Counted from the stretch's first letter, positions 38,835 to 50,449 are shown. The stretch is DNA of 64,000 bases from Symbiodinium natans (GCA_905221605.1 CAJNDS010001136.1:318939-382938); one strand, 5' to 3'. Translations and numbers: made by a program. The notes: generated by a model from the letters alone, not told the origin.

Positions 38835-39304
38835 ACGTAGCCTCTTCTTGGAATGGCCCGCCAGCTCCACCCTATTTGAAGGACGGTGGGGTGTCGAGCC
38901 TCTTGGCTGCCATAAGCGCAAGCCAAGGTGCGACTCTGTTACGCCGCCTGCCGCGTGTATCCATGTAAAATGTGAAAGTGCGCAACTCGAGCTTATATGA
39001 GGTCCGTTGCTTGTTGTGTAGACTAGAGGCGTAGTTCCAGTGTCGGGTTTAGGGTTTAGGGTTCCCTAAACCCTAAACCCTAAACCCTAAACCCCAAACC
39101 CTGCTGTTGAAGGTGTGAGGTTTTCTTGTTGAGGGCTTGGGAGGGATGTCTTAGATTGCAGAGGTTCCGGTTCATTTGGGACCCCCACTTCGTGCCCCCA
39201 GCTAAGCCCCAAATAGTCCTTACACCCTAAACCTAGACCCTAAACCCGAAACCCTAAACCCTAAACTCTCCCCTAAACCCGCAGCTTTATGGACTTGGCC
39301 ACAG

Positions 39305-39351
39305 GTGGAGTCGATACTCGATTTCTTGGATGAGCAGGACCGGACTTTGAG
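39305..39351 (+). CDS. Gene B candidate exon
   Basis: CCACAG|GTG then VESILDFLDEQDRTL; the GA donor TTGAG|GATTTT, phase 2, joins to exon 39746 as RTLRDFEPLQEL. Predicted helical, acidic. Confidence 0.45.
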
Positions 39352-39745
39352 GATTTTAGGGTTTCCAGGATTTATAAGGTTTATGGTAGGGTTTTGGGTT
39401 TTGTGGAAATTGTATTCTTATATACGTATATAATGCGGGGCTTATCGGGTTTCTGGGTTTAGGGCAATTTGTTGGGGTCCATAGGTGTTACTTATTTTTA
39501 GGGTTTGTAGGACACATAACGTGTTCCAGGGATTTTGGGCTTTATGCGGTTTGTGGCCTTCAGGTGTTCTTTCCGTGGTTCTATAGGGTTCATTTTATAG
39601 CGCCCAGGAATGGAAGACTATACCAAATCCTCAAATTACGACGCAATATTCAGCATCAGGCTTTATAGGTTGCAGTCGGACTTATGAGATGTATAGGTCC
39701 CCGTCGGATTTGTGAGATTTATAGGTTTCGGGGCCCTGAACCCAG

Positions 39746-39813
39746 AGACTTTGAGCCCCTCCAGGAGCTGGCGCACGAGGAGGCGCCCGAGATCAAGATC
39801 TCCCGGAATGAAG
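39746..39813 (+). CDS. Gene B candidate exon
   Basis: ACCCAG|A then RDFEPLQELAHEEAPEIKIS, RNE and GAAG|GGTTTT. Strongly acidic/helical; continues the frame of 39305. Family unknown. Confidence 0.5.
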
Positions 39814-40723
39814 GGTTTTGCTTAAACCCTAAACCCCATAACCCTAAACCCTATAAAACCCTAAACCCTATAAACCCTAAACCCAAAACCTGTGGTTCAA
39901 TTTCCCTAAAGCCTAAAGGCCCTAGGCCTTAAACTCCAAATCCAAAGCCCTGATCCCAGGGGCCCTCTACTAAGCCCAAAAGACTGCAACACGGCATTCG
40001 TAGAAAAAGGTGTTCTGAGAAGAGTTGAGGCAAGGGGGCTGCCACATATCAGGGTTTACTGGAGGGTATTTCCTGGCCTGACGTCATGATGAAGGTTCTG
40101 AATGTCCCCCTAAACCCCCAAACCCCAAACCCCAAACCCTAACCCCTAAACCCTGTTTTGAAACGCAGCGAATCATGGGGAGGGGGGTGGAGGCGAAATT
40201 GCCCATTGAGGAGGGCTTCAGTTTTTAAAGAGCTTCTAGTCTGAGGGGCTTGCTTCTCAGAGGGTTTAGGGTTTAGGGTTTAGGGTTGATTATTGCGTGG
40301 TGGGGGGGGGGGGGGCCTTCTACCAGGTAAGTCAACCCTAAGGCCAAACTAGATCGTTTTGGGGGCGGTAACTTGTGATCCTAGCTGGGCCTTGTCAAGC
40401 AAAGTTAATGTAGGGGTTAGGGATTAGGGTTGAAGGTTCTAAGAGCAGCTAAGAAACCTTAATTGTTATGGGCCCTTTCGCCATAAAGCAACGATGCATG
40501 CATGCAGGCCCAACCCCTACGCCCCAAACCGGAATCTTTGCACCTTAAGCCCGAGGCCCTGAGCCTAAGCCCCTAACCCCCCCTTGCACCTACACCCTAA
40601 ACCCTAACTAAACCCTAAACCCAAAACCCTAAACCCTAAACCCTAAACCCTAAACCCCATACTAAACCCTAAACCCTAACAAAAGCACCCAAAGAAACCC
40701 CCTAACTCCCCTGATCTCGGCAG

Positions 40724-40769
40724 GGCTCGGAACTCTGAGCAGAGAGGCGTGGCCCGGCTGGAGGTTGAG
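40724..40769 (+). CDS. Gene B candidate exon
   Basis: CGGCAG|G and GAG|GTAGTTTAGGG; the best frame reads ARNSEQRGVARLEVE, an alternative GLGTLSREAWPGWRL. C-orientation array upstream, G-orientation array starting four bases inside the intron. Confidence 0.4.
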
Positions 40770-41162
40770 GTAGTTTAGGGTTTAGGGTTTAGGGTTTAGG
40801 GTTTGGGGTTTAGGGTTTGGGGTTTGGGGGTTAGGGTATAGAGTGTAGAGTTTAGGGTTGGGGTTTAGGGTATAGAGTGTAGGGTTTAGGGTTTGGGGTT
40901 TGGGGTTTTAGGGTATAGAGTGTTGGGTTTAGGGTACAGAGTTTAGGGCTTGGGGTTTAGGGTGTAGAGTGCAGGGTATAGAGTATAGGGTTTAGGGTTT
41001 GGGGGTTTTAGGAGTTTAGAGGTTTCGGGGTTTCGGATGCTCCACGTAGGTCTTTGAAGGTTCTGGCAGGTGGGATCAGCGTCGGAACTCGGTTGGCTTT
41101 GCTCAGGTGTTTTGCTGCGGGCTGCGCGTGTGGGGAAGACAACGACGCCCCTTTTTTTGCAG

Positions 41163-41331
41163 GCGCATCTGTCGTCGTGCGCTCTGCCTTCCGGCCGTGA
41201 ACACGCACCATAGAGCTCCTTCTAACCGCAAATCCGCCAGGAACTGCCAAGAAAGCGAGTGCAGGGATTGGAAAGTCACTCACCAAGAAACCAATAAGCT
41301 GAGGATGGTGCTGGCATGTGGGTTTACATGA
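41163..41331 (+). CDS. Gene B candidate terminal exon
   Basis: CCCTTTTTTTGCAG|G is the most canonical acceptor in the window. The frame reads RICRRALCLPAVNTHHRAPS, NRKSARNCQESECRDWKVTH, QETNKLRMVLACGFT then TGA. Cysteine- and arginine-rich; no family recognised. Confidence 0.4.
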
Positions 41332-41404
41332 AGTACAGTCCATTTCAGTTCCAGTTCTGGTTTTCTGTCTTTCTGTCTCTCTGTCTGTAGGTCCGTTCTG
41401 TCTC

Positions 41405-41409
41405 TGGTG

Positions 41410-41449
<40 letters not shown>

Positions 41450-41462
41450 TGTGTGTGTGTGC
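41405..41462. repeat. (TGCG)n microsatellite
   Basis: About 11 GTGC/GCGT tetramers followed by (GT)n. Open frames ACVRACVRACV and THARTHARTH are artefacts. Confidence 0.95.
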
Positions 41463-42920
41463 GCGTATCATCCAAAACACAAATCCTGTTGTGGACAAGA
41501 TCGTCCTTCTGCGCCACCAAATCTCTCCAACCTCTATACACCTTAATCCCCAACATCCCATCTACACCCCAAACCCTCAAACCTGAACCGAAACCCTAAA
41601 CCCAATGCCCAAAAACCCAAGAACCTAAACTCATAACTCTAAAACCTAAACCCTAAATACTAAATTCCCAGCCCTACCATCGGCAGTCGCCGCCCAAGGT
41701 AGGCCGGAGCGGCCGATGGTGCCCTTTGCTCGCAAATTTGCGGTGTCGAGCAAAAATCGGGACATGGGGGAGTGCAGGGTTTAGGGTTTGGGGTCTTAGG
41801 GTTTAGGGTTTAGGGTTTAGGGCGAACAGGGTTTAGGAAGAGTAGCGAACCCAGACGGGTTTGACATCAACGAAAAAACATCAACTTTGATCATCTCCCG
41901 AAAGAATGGGTTTACGGTTGCAACCCTAAACCCTAAACCCTAAACCCTAAACCCTAAACCCTAAACCCTAAACCCTAAACCCTAAACCCTAAACCCCAAG
42001 CTTCAGGGTTCAGGGTGTGCTCGATCCCCCCCTAAACCCTAAGCTACTGAGCTGCACACCCTGAGGTGGGTGTACTACGGGTTTAGGGTTCATAAACTCG
42101 TCATCCTAAAATAGATACAAAAAATAGTTATGTAGACCCTGCCTTACATGCTCCGGAGGGTCCTTGTTAAGGTTTTCCACATTTTGCCTTGATTCCGCCG
42201 GTTGGGATCTAAACCCTAAACCCTAAAAGCCCCAAGCCCTAAACCCTAAGCCCTAAACCTTAAACCCTAAACCCTAAACCCTAAACCCTAAACCCTAAAC
42301 CCTAAACCCTAAACCCTAAACCCAAACCCCAAACCCCAAACCCCAAACCCCAAACCCCAAACCCCAAACCCTAAACCCAGCCTACCCGGAGCCTGCGACT
42401 TGCAGGTTCATTACTCGGAGGCCCCCTTAGAGGATTCGGAAGGTAACCTTACAAAAACAGGGAACCGGAGTAGGCCCTTCTTTCCTTTTTTTTAGGGTTG
42501 GGGTTCCGCTTATAATCCAAAAAAGGGTACCCTTTTATTCCAGGTTACTCCTGGGTCGGTAGGTGTTGGGTTTTTGTCAACATCCCCCAAGCAGGGCTTA
42601 CTTAGACAGCCCGGCCTTATTTTTTTGGGTGGTCCGTAACCGTAAATTCTACACCCTGAACCCTGAAACCTAGACTCAGGGGGTGGGTTTAGGGTTCAGG
42701 GCTGTGGACCTTCCCATTGGTAAACAAGCAAAGGGCCCAAAGGCGGTTTTAGACTGTTTATAATACTTGGTACCCTTTTACCCCGCTTTTTGTTTCTAGG
42801 TTCCCTTTCTAAAAGTACGTGACCATCTCCAAAAAGAATCCCCTTGTTATGACATGGTCAGAAAAGGGCAACGACGACGTGGGGTTACTGGGAGATAGTC
42901 TGACATGCTGCACCTTAAAC
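41463..42920. other. No gene called; arrays and short unique blocks
   Basis: A short open patch at 41710-41770 reads PMVPFARKFAVSSKNRDMGE but lacks clear splice sites. G array 41778-41825; C arrays 41923-41997 and 42210-42375 (the latter passing to CCCCAAA units). The rest shows nothing coding. Confidence 0.6.
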
Positions 42921-42923
42921 CCC

Positions 42924-43020
42924 ATACATTCTCCCTTCTACTAACAGTCCTTAATGCGGATTTTTGAGGGGTGCTGTTTAATCCCGATTCAGGACTGTTA
43001 GTAGAGTGGGGAACATCCTA
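42924..43020. mobile_element. MITE-like foldback element, family 1 copy 6
   Basis: CATTCTCCCTTCTACTAACA then GTCCTTAATGCGGAT, and the inverted ATCCCGATTCAGGACTGTTA then GTAGAGTGGGGAACATCC. Confidence 0.8.
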
Positions 43021-43329
43021 ACCTATCAAAACCCTAAGCTCAGGAGTTCTCGCGCCGCTTTCATGGCTTAAGGATGCCCAGCGGCATACAGTAGAGCCCC
43101 AAGGGCCCCTGCACTTTTGTAGGGTTCAGGGTTTGGGGTTTGGGGTTTAGGGTTTAGGGCTTATGGGGTTTAGGGTTTCAGGGTTCAGGGTTGTTGTCCC
43201 ACAATATCAAAAGCCCAAACCCTCTTAAATGTTTCCAGCCTGAGCCTTTTAAGAACCTTTGGTCCAACAGCTGCGTCGACGTCCCCGCCCAACTAAGCCT
43301 AGCATATGTGCTTCCTCGTGCCCCGTTCG

Positions 43330-43935
43330 CGGCAGCAGAGTCATGCTAGTCTTGGTATTTGAAGACACAGATGCGCTGTCCCATTCCGTTCCATCTTAGC
43401 CAAAGCAGCACTTTGGAGCAGGCCGTCGACCTTGATACACAATTGCATGTGCGGTTGTCTGATTGCTGGGCATGCAGCCTGAAATCCGACAATGGCGCGC
43501 TCCCGTCGCAAGTCTCATGCTCAGGCACGTGGTGCAAGCGTTGGGATGTTATAAACCCTAACCCTAAACCCTAAACCCTAAACCTTAAATTATACTAAAT
43601 TTTCCTTAAGCCTCAGTCTTCAACTCTAATTTGCTAGACCTTGAACCCTGCCCGAAACCAAAGCTCAAAACCCCACGGATCTTGAACACACCCTAAACCC
43701 TCAACTTGTGTGGGCCTGAAAATGCCTATCCCGTCTCAGCTTTTCGACACCTGCGTTGCTGTAAAGGAACTGAAAATTGAGTGATCACAATCCAGCAAAC
43801 TCCAGAAAGTTGGAACAGGGTTTAATATAAGGACGGCTAGTGCAGGGATTTCCTTTAGTAACCCTTCGGCCCTCTGGGGTATGAGGATGTTGATGTTCCA
43901 ACTTTTGACCGTTTCCTGTAAACAATTTAGTCTTT
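43330..43935. other. Repeat-poor block, no gene assigned
   Basis: One frame (43359-43545) contains SSTLEQAVDLDTQLHVRLSD then CWACSLKSDNGALPSQVSC, plausible but with no family and no clear splice limits. The rest (43550-43935) shows nothing. Confidence 0.4.
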
Positions 43936-43937
43936 CA

Positions 43938-44052
43938 CCCGAAGGATCCATGGACCTGTATAGTATATACTTGGGCCTTAAAGCTACTATATAGGAATCG
44001 CTTTAAGGCCCAAGTATATACTATTACTATACAGGTACATGGATCCTTTGGG
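43938..44052. mobile_element. Palindromic GGATCC element, copy A
   Basis: Left arm AAGGATCCATGGACCTGTAT then AGTATATACTTGGGCCTTAA; the right arm is its reverse complement with a small ATTACT insertion. The short loop reads CTACTATATAGGAATC. No coding capacity. Confidence 0.9.
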
Positions 44053-44760
44053 TCAGGGTTCCGGGGATTTTGGTTGTGGCAGGATCCGACGCTTTCTGGA
44101 TGTTCTGAACCTCACCGACACGTTGAGGCAGGGCGGCATTTGACCATCCGGCCCGACCACAGTCAACCCAAAGGCCTTGAAACCCTAACTACCCTAACTA
44201 CCCTAAATACCCTAAATACCCTAAATACCCTAAATACCCTAAACCCTAAACCCTCAACCCTATTGACCCAAAAGCCCTGCATCCTCGATGCTCAGCAGGG
44301 CAACTCGGCGCCTGAATTGAAGCCTGTGACAGAGGGCACAGCTTCCCCCCGGCACAGGTGAGCTTCACGCCGTCACGGAGGTTTGACTGGGGTTTAAAAG
44401 GTTTAGGGTTTAGGGTATAGGGTTTAGGGTTTAGGGTTTAGGGTTAGTTTTAGATGCTGTAATGTTGGGGGCTGGGATCGTACGGTGATGATGGTGACTG
44501 GCGATGTCTCGGCACGTCCTGTTTCCTTCTGCAAGGCTCACGCCTTTGCGCATTGCGCGAGAGAGGAGCGGCTTTCGACGCGAGCGCACGAGTTCGGGCC
44601 AGGACATGGGGTGTGGCCTGGTGGCTTCACTGGCTGATCTCCAGCTGACATGCCACCGCCACACGAAGTACGATGGGATGTCCGATGAGCGTCGTCCTCG
44701 TATTCCTCCAGGTTTGAACGTCGGCATATGCTGCGGGATAAACCCTAAACCCTAAACCCT
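44053..44760. other. Candidate exonic patches, not resolved
   Basis: A frame at 44270-44358 reads DAQQGNSAPELKPVTEGTAS then PRH and ends CACAG|GTGAGC, a good donor. A frame at 44504-44730 reads ADLQLTCHRHTKYDGMSDER. Neither is assigned. CCCTAAATA-type repeats lie at 44180-44255 and a G array at 44400-44450. Confidence 0.35.
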
Positions 44761-44879
44761 AAAACCCTAAACGACGGCATCAGAGACACGACAGGCTTCC
44801 ATGTGATTGAGCATTATCGCTTTCAGCAGCCCGACTCGCGCACCAAGACCAGGGAAAGTCCGCAAAGCGAAGAAGCCTG

Positions 44880-44988
44880 CCCAAAGGATCCATGTACCTG
44901 TATAGTATATACTTGGGCCTTAAAGGGATTCCTATATAGTAGCTTTAGGGCCCAAGTATATACTATACAGGTACATGGATCCTTTGGC
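44880..44988. mobile_element. Palindromic GGATCC element, copy B
   Basis: CCAAAGGATCCATGTACCTG then TATAGTATATACTTGGGCCT, and an almost perfect inverted right arm. The loop reads GATTCCTATATAGTAG, the reverse complement of the copy A loop. It marks the left edge of the repeat-free island. Confidence 0.9.
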
Positions 44989-45890
44989 CTACCGCCTGAC
45001 CCGAGCCCTCTGCTTGTCAGAGCTGGCGTCGCATGGAGCTGGAGGCAGCGCGATCTATTTTGCCGGAACTCACGTCGAGCAGCGTGCGTGCCGGATACGC
45101 TGGCGCTCGCCCTCGTCGCTCCACGCTCGCTCCCAACAGCGCCGCACCACCACAGACCGCCGGTGAATTACGTCCATGAATACGGCATATCACAAGCAAC
45201 GCAGTGCTTCGCGAGGACGACCGTGAGATGTGCATCTTACAGCGACCTGTTTTGTTCTCGCCAATGGGTCATGAAGCATTCGATTTAGCTCCGTTCTGCA
45301 GCTTCCTCGTTTTCATCCAATTTGCAACCGCAGGACTTTCATGGTGCACGTGCAGCATTTTGTGTGTTGTTGGTTGTCAACTTTGATGACGACTCTGCTT
45401 ACAGATGGGATGTTTGAAATTACGCTTGCCCGATGGACGTAGACAGAAGGAGACCCAAACCGGGCCCGTGCGTTTAGTGGTGTGGTTGCCAAAAAAGCCA
45501 CACGAAATCATTCTGCCGCGCAAGTGAAACGAGTCATGACGACTCTGTGATTTGATATATATATATATATAACTTATATATATATAGGTTTTATTATATA
45601 TGTATGTGTACATATATATAGATTCTAAGCAAATGCTGGGAGGGGGGGGGAAGGCTGGATCTACCAGCCTGACACGCGCGGGCAGCAGCGGTACAGAGGG
45701 AGTGGCGTCATCACGATCTAAACAGTTTGTTAGTCGCTCTCGGCGAAAGGCGCAGCAGCCGCCAGCATTCCAATTTGGATTGCTTGTTGAGGCCGAGGGC
45801 AATCCTTCTCAACGTGGGGGTGCGACAAGTTTAGTTTGCGATGGCTTGCGTGCTGGGTGACGCAAGCCTTTTCCAGCATGCCGAGAGCAG
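44989..45890. other. Repeat-free unique sequence, no gene called
   Basis: Several overlapping open frames of 60-160 codons exist on both strands, none with a family I recognise. A frame at 45660-45840 (TSLTRAGSSGTEGVASSRSK) is faintly like the linker region of the LINE fragments nearby. AT-rich hairpin-like tract at 45555-45625. Confidence 0.4.
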
Positions 45891-45944
45891 TCAGACCGAG
45901 TCAGACCAGGTAGTAGTTGGCCACGCGGTCCCGTGTTCGGGCCG

Positions 45945-46310
45945 GGCGCTTCGGGCCGTCACGCCGTGGAGAGCACGCTCCACCAGCGTTTTGATGAGGA
46001 CGCGCAGGCGGTGCTGCGTACGAGCGAAATCGTAGAGCCATTCCAGCGTCCGCCGAGTTCGCATCCAAGCACGCGCAGGGACTGCGCGCCCAGCTCGGGG
46101 TACGTGGCCCGTTTGGGTCGCTTCGCGACCTGCACCATAGATGACGAGGATTGAGGTCCGATGCCGGGCGCCGTGGCGTGCGCCAGCCACTCTGTGGGCA
46201 CCGCATATATACCCTTTAGGGCCAACAGCCCCGCAGGCGACCCAGCACCATGCCCTCTCTACGATCTTAGCACAGCGAACAATCGCGTCCAGGGCATGCA
46301 AGGGGGTTGT
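45945..46310 (-). pseudogene. LINE (non-LTR retrotransposon) ORF2 C-terminal relic
   Basis: On the minus strand, two interleaved frames give DAIVRCAKIVERAWCWVACG and AVGPKG, then AVPTEWLAHATAPG, YPELGAQSLRVLGCELGGRW, and KRWWSVLSTA. These match in order the region downstream of reverse transcriptase in dinoflagellate LINE-like elements (VERAWVRVAREAVGPEG, WLAHTTAPG, LVVLGSEVGGRW, RRWWG.LSVA). The switch between frames shows at least two frameshifts, so it is dead. Confidence 0.7.
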
Positions 46311-47620
46311 CGCCGAATGCATCCGAGCGCTGCCCGCACATCGCTGGGGCCAATTCAGCCGCAGTTTGCGGCGGAGAGCGATCAGCATAATCTCGCGGGT
46401 CGGCAACAGTAGGTGGTCGTTGTTTTTTTCTCGCGCCTTGTTTTCCACCTTCACGTCAAAAGTCCAAGTCCCCGGCGACCCCTGTCGGCATGGGCCTCAT
46501 CGCAGCAGCAGCCTGGGCGCATCTGGGCACCGTGTCCGCTGTGGGCAGCGGAGGCATCGTCCAGAGTCCAAGGACGGCGCTGCAGGCCGCTTGCTGGTGC
46601 TCCACTGGGACTCGTCGTTCCAGCGCCCCCCCGATTTCAGCAGCCAGAACGCCAGAACGCACAAGCGATGCGGGCCCCCGCGAGTGAGCTCCCGTGCGAG
46701 CTTGCAGCGAGGCGCCGCCGCAAGTGCGACCCCATCCCGCTCAGGTTTGTCTGGAGATCATTGTAATAGTCACGGGGGGGGGGGGGGAGATGCAACAGTC
46801 GCTTCCGCCTGTGTTTACTTGAGGAGCAGGAAGCGACCTCATCATGTACAGTAATTGTAGGCTCCGCGTTCCTTTGCGATTGACATCATTTCGCAACAAA
46901 ATCGTCTGGCAATTATAATGGTAAAATCCATGCGTTCGTTGGTGGAAGGGATGCCGCTGTACGAGTACGTGAGACACAGCACGGCCAGCCATGTTTCCAC
47001 GTGCCTAGCGCAGTGGCTGCGTTCATCAGCAGCCAGGCTGGCGCCACGGATGACCAGTTTTCAACTGGAGGCCTCGCCTCAGCCCCTTGCCAGAAGACGA
47101 GATCTTCCCTCGCGCGCGGCTTCCAGGCAAGCAATGGACGCTCACTACTAAGGGCACGCACTCTCCATTGCTCCGGGCTTAGAAAAACTTCCAAGGGAGT
47201 CGCCAACGAACTGTTCCTGGGCAGTTTAGTGTAGTCTCGTGCGGTCCGGACATGACGGATGTCTACATTCTGGCATAACACATGTGTATGTTGTCGCTCT
47301 TGCAAGAACCATTCCAACGTGGGTCGAAAGGGCTCCGGGTGGGCCGACCCAGGCCACACCGGCCGCCTTCATTCCTTTGCCAGTTCTTGTCGGCGATGGC
47401 GCGTACCTGTTCTACGACCCAGGGCGATTTCAGACACGGGGAGACTTGTACGCCTTTTTGGACGACGCCACGTAAACGTCTGTCAACCACACCGGTTGTG
47501 CGCAGTCTGGCAATGTTCGATGTGATGGCGGCGAACCAACATGAAGTAGCGCAGGCGTTTCGTATTAGTACGGTGCCGGCCGCCTTCGGGACTTCAGGCT
47601 GACCGGACCTGACCTGACCT
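46311..47620. other. Unassigned GC-rich sequence in the island
   Basis: Open frames on both strands overlap heavily (up to 237 codons from 46141). None shows an ordered family motif; probably diverged retrotransposon or unique sequence. Poly-G run at 46776-46788. Confidence 0.4.
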
Positions 47621-47621
47621 G

Positions 47622-48060
47622 ATGGCAGCAAACCGTCGCTGCTTGGCGACCGACGTACTAACGGATGCGAGAGGCACGGAGTATGTGCAGCTGCCATCGA
47701 CGGGGCCGAGGGCCGAGACCAAACAGCGTGCAGGTGCAAAGTCCAGCTTGCTGTCGACACCACCCTCGTACCCTCGACGCATGCGGTCGCCCGCGGCGGC
47801 AGCGCCGCACTGTCGGTGCAACCCGGAGCTCCTATGCCGCTTTGTCGTGCTAGCCATCGAGGTCGCACGACGTTGGAGTGCAGAGGTCCCCCCCGGCTCC
47901 TCACCCGCTCGGTCCGCACCGCCCCACCTGCGCGCCAGCAGCACCGCAGCGTGGGTGCAGCGATGGTCAGGTATCCTTGCCTGCGCAGCCGTCAGGTCCT
48001 TCCTCAGTGATGTGCTCACCGAACAGCCCACCGCTCGCCAGTCGCCTGCCCGCGCGGCGA
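47622..48060 (+). pseudogene. LINE ORF2 C-terminal relic
   Basis: Frame from 47622 contains PELLCRFVVLAIEVARRWSA, APPHLRASSTAAWVQRWSGI and LACAAVRSFLSDVLTEQP, matching LVVLG.EVGGRWS.EA and APP.LRA...AW..RW.G.LA.A..RAF of the same element type. The 315-codon frame continues without homology; I treat it as a relic. Confidence 0.65.
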
Positions 48061-48311
48061 CGTGTCCCCGGGCAGCACCCGCGCGACGCACTCTGCACAG
48101 GAAACAATTGGCCTGGCTCGCCTGTGCTTGCACATCATATCACATCATTATGTTCCATTACAAAACAATCCACGTTCTATTGGGCTCACGTTTCAGCAAC
48201 TGCCCTTGTTTTCACAGAGGTGATGGCGACGCTGGAAAACAGCGCAGTGCACCTTGCACACGACGTACGGGCAGTCTCTTTGTGCCTTGCAGCCTTCTTG
48301 TCTCCCATCGC

Positions 48312-48414
48312 CGGGTGGTGCGCCACCCGGGCGGCCGCTTTGGCGTGGGTGCGGCGCTGGTGGGGCCAGCCCTTGGTGTCGGTCCAGCAGGCCGTCGCCA
48401 GCACGGCGCGTTAA
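48312..48414 (+). pseudogene. LINE ORF2 C-terminal fragment
   Basis: Reads AALAWVRRWWGQPLVSVQQA then VASTAR and TAA, the RRWWG.LSVAVQ.AVA motif near the end of the LINE ORF. A separate fragment or the displaced end of the copy at 47622. Confidence 0.65.
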
Positions 48415-49027
48415 CTTCATTGCAAACCTCCCCTTGGAACGGCACCCGGGTCGCATCCAATGATTGCTGCAAGCTGCCGCACAGCTCGATCATGGGCCCG
48501 GGCGTAGGCGAGGATTTCCTGCGGCGGCACCGTGCGTTGGGCTTGACGGGGGAAGGCACAAAGCAATAGGAGCAGCCATGAGCATTGCAGGTCCGGGACG
48601 ACGCTGATTTTTGCGTGGGCATACCAAACAGTTTTTTTCCGAAACAGTTCCCCGCAGAGCGCGTGGCAGCGCGCGTGGCATCGCTAGCCCAGCACGTAAA
48701 GCCGCTACCCTGAGCCCTGAGCTGGTGGGGTCTCGCCACTGCCGTCGCTAAGGGGAGCGCCTTCTCGCAGAAAGAGACCCACCATCAAATGAACCAGACT
48801 GCAAAAATGATGTTGTTGTGTTTTTTTTTCATGTCGAAATTCGTTGAAAAGTCCTGCCGGTCGCCTTCAAAAAATGGAGCAATTGTTGCTGGAGTCGAAA
48901 AATCCCACACCGCGTTCGAGCACATCAGATGCAAGTGCCACCATTGAACAGCACCTCGCATGGCAGCTTGCGCATTTACAGCTCAAGCAATGCTTTGGGA
49001 GCATGATGCGGCCGGCTATGCCGCCGG
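48415..49027. other. Unassigned island sequence
   Basis: No clear motif. A frame at 48844-49080 (EQHLAWQLAHLQLKQCFGSM) might be the upstream continuation of the LINE copy at 49028. Confidence 0.4.
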
Positions 49028-49984
49028 ATGCCTGGGCGCTGGCGCGGGCCTCATGCAGGGTCCTGGCTCACCGCCATACCAGCTGAGCCACAAGCACTCC
49101 ACCGCCGCCTGCCCATGCTGCTCTCCCTTTGCCATGGCAGGTGTGGCCCGACACCCGGCAGTGTGGCACAAGTAGATCGGCTCGGTGACCACGCGCTCAC
49201 TTGTCCACAAAGCGGCCTGCTCGCTCGACGCGCCGAGGTTGTCGAACGCGCGTGGGTCCGCGTCGCACGCGAGGCCGTCGGTGCCGAAGGGCAGGTGGCG
49301 CCACAACAATGGCTAGTGCACACCATGGCGCCCGGCGTGCACGCCGCCTAGATGCGGGCGACGCCTAACGGTTCCGCACTGTGCTGCGATGCGACACGGG
49401 TATCGCCACTTACGGTGAACTGTGGAAGTGTAAACCGGGCATTAGAAACATTGAAGGCGATACCGTTCGGCGTTCATTGGGGGGGAAGCGGGATTGTAAT
49501 GTAGCACGCTGTGCAAATATGGCGCGAAGGACGCAGTTATCATGAGAAGCGCGAAAGAAATCGGTGGATCGAGCAAATTCTTAACGTATAGCACGGGCGA
49601 TTCGTATCATGACAAGCGCGGGAAACTGCGCTGGGTCAAGCAGAATCTTCAGTCAGATATCATGACGCAGGAGAACGCGTTGGGTCGGGCAGAATGGTCG
49701 GCTCGTCGTGCTCGTGCTCGAGATCGGCGGACGCCGGAACGACGAAGCAGCACAATTCCTCCGTCTCCTTGCCCGTTGCCGGGCACGTGAGGTCCCCCCA
49801 GCACTTCGCGCCAGTGCCATTTCTGCGTGGGTAGCTCGCTGGTCTGCGCTCCAGCCTCCTATTTCTCCCGATTGCAGGCACAGCCAATGTCGATGGCATG
49901 ACGCCGGATCTCAGCGAGGTGCTTGCAGACGAGCGCTGGGAGGTCGCCCCTCCCCTCACCAGCCGCCTGCCGCTGACGGCGTGA
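49028..49984 (+). pseudogene. LINE ORF2 C-terminal region, longest copy, frameshifted
   Basis: In order: GSWLTAIPAEPQALHRRLPM, DRLGDHALTCPQSGLLARRA, EVVERAWVRVAREAVGAEGQ, QQWLVHTMAPGV, a stop, then ATPNGSALCCDATRVSPLT (49351-49410), LVLEIGGRRNDEAAQFLRLL and ALRASAISAWVARW (from 49708), and finally DLSEVLADERWEVAPPLTSR, LPLTA with TGA at 49982-49984. This is the full post-RT part of a dinoflagellate LINE with several frame changes; the RT domain itself is absent. Confidence 0.75.
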
Positions 49985-50449
49985 GGCCGTCCGGCCACCA
50001 GTGCCAGTGTGGTCCCCGCTCGCCCACCGAGCCCTGGCATTGACTGGAGACACATGCTGCGTTGAAAAGAAAAAACACAAGCGACTCAGTTATCATACGT
50101 CATCATATGAGCTGTCTGCATGAGCAAATCCCCGCGCTGACCCACGTGTGGCTGAGTGTTGAGGTCGCCTCCAACAACATATGCTGTGTTCTTTTTTCGT
50201 GCGTCTTCTGAGTCGCCCATACATTTGTTTCATGTTTTCTGTCTCCTGCCCACTTTGTGTCCGGTCAGTGGGTCCTAATTACACGACAGGTGTCGCAGCG
50301 GCAGGCGGCTGGGCTCTTCGGCCTCTGCGAGGTTCGACAGAGAGCATGCCCCACTAGCGACGCGTTCAGCCTGAAACCGTGAAGGTGGCGTCTCGCAGGG
50401 CCGGCGGCGCGGCGTTCCAGTCAATGCTCGCGCCAGGACCGACAATGGG

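Noticed and set aside
41008-41599. 190-codon minus frame and 93-codon frames with HARTHART or ACVRACVR
   Set aside because: Generated by the (TGCG)n microsatellite; the plus-strand acceptor and frame at 41163 is the better explanation.
46141-46854. 237-codon plus-strand gene
   Set aside because: No family motif, crosses a poly-G run, and its first part is the antisense of a LINE relic.
47263-47919. 218-codon minus-strand gene
   Set aside because: It overlaps the plus-strand LINE relic that has ordered family motifs; the minus frame has none.
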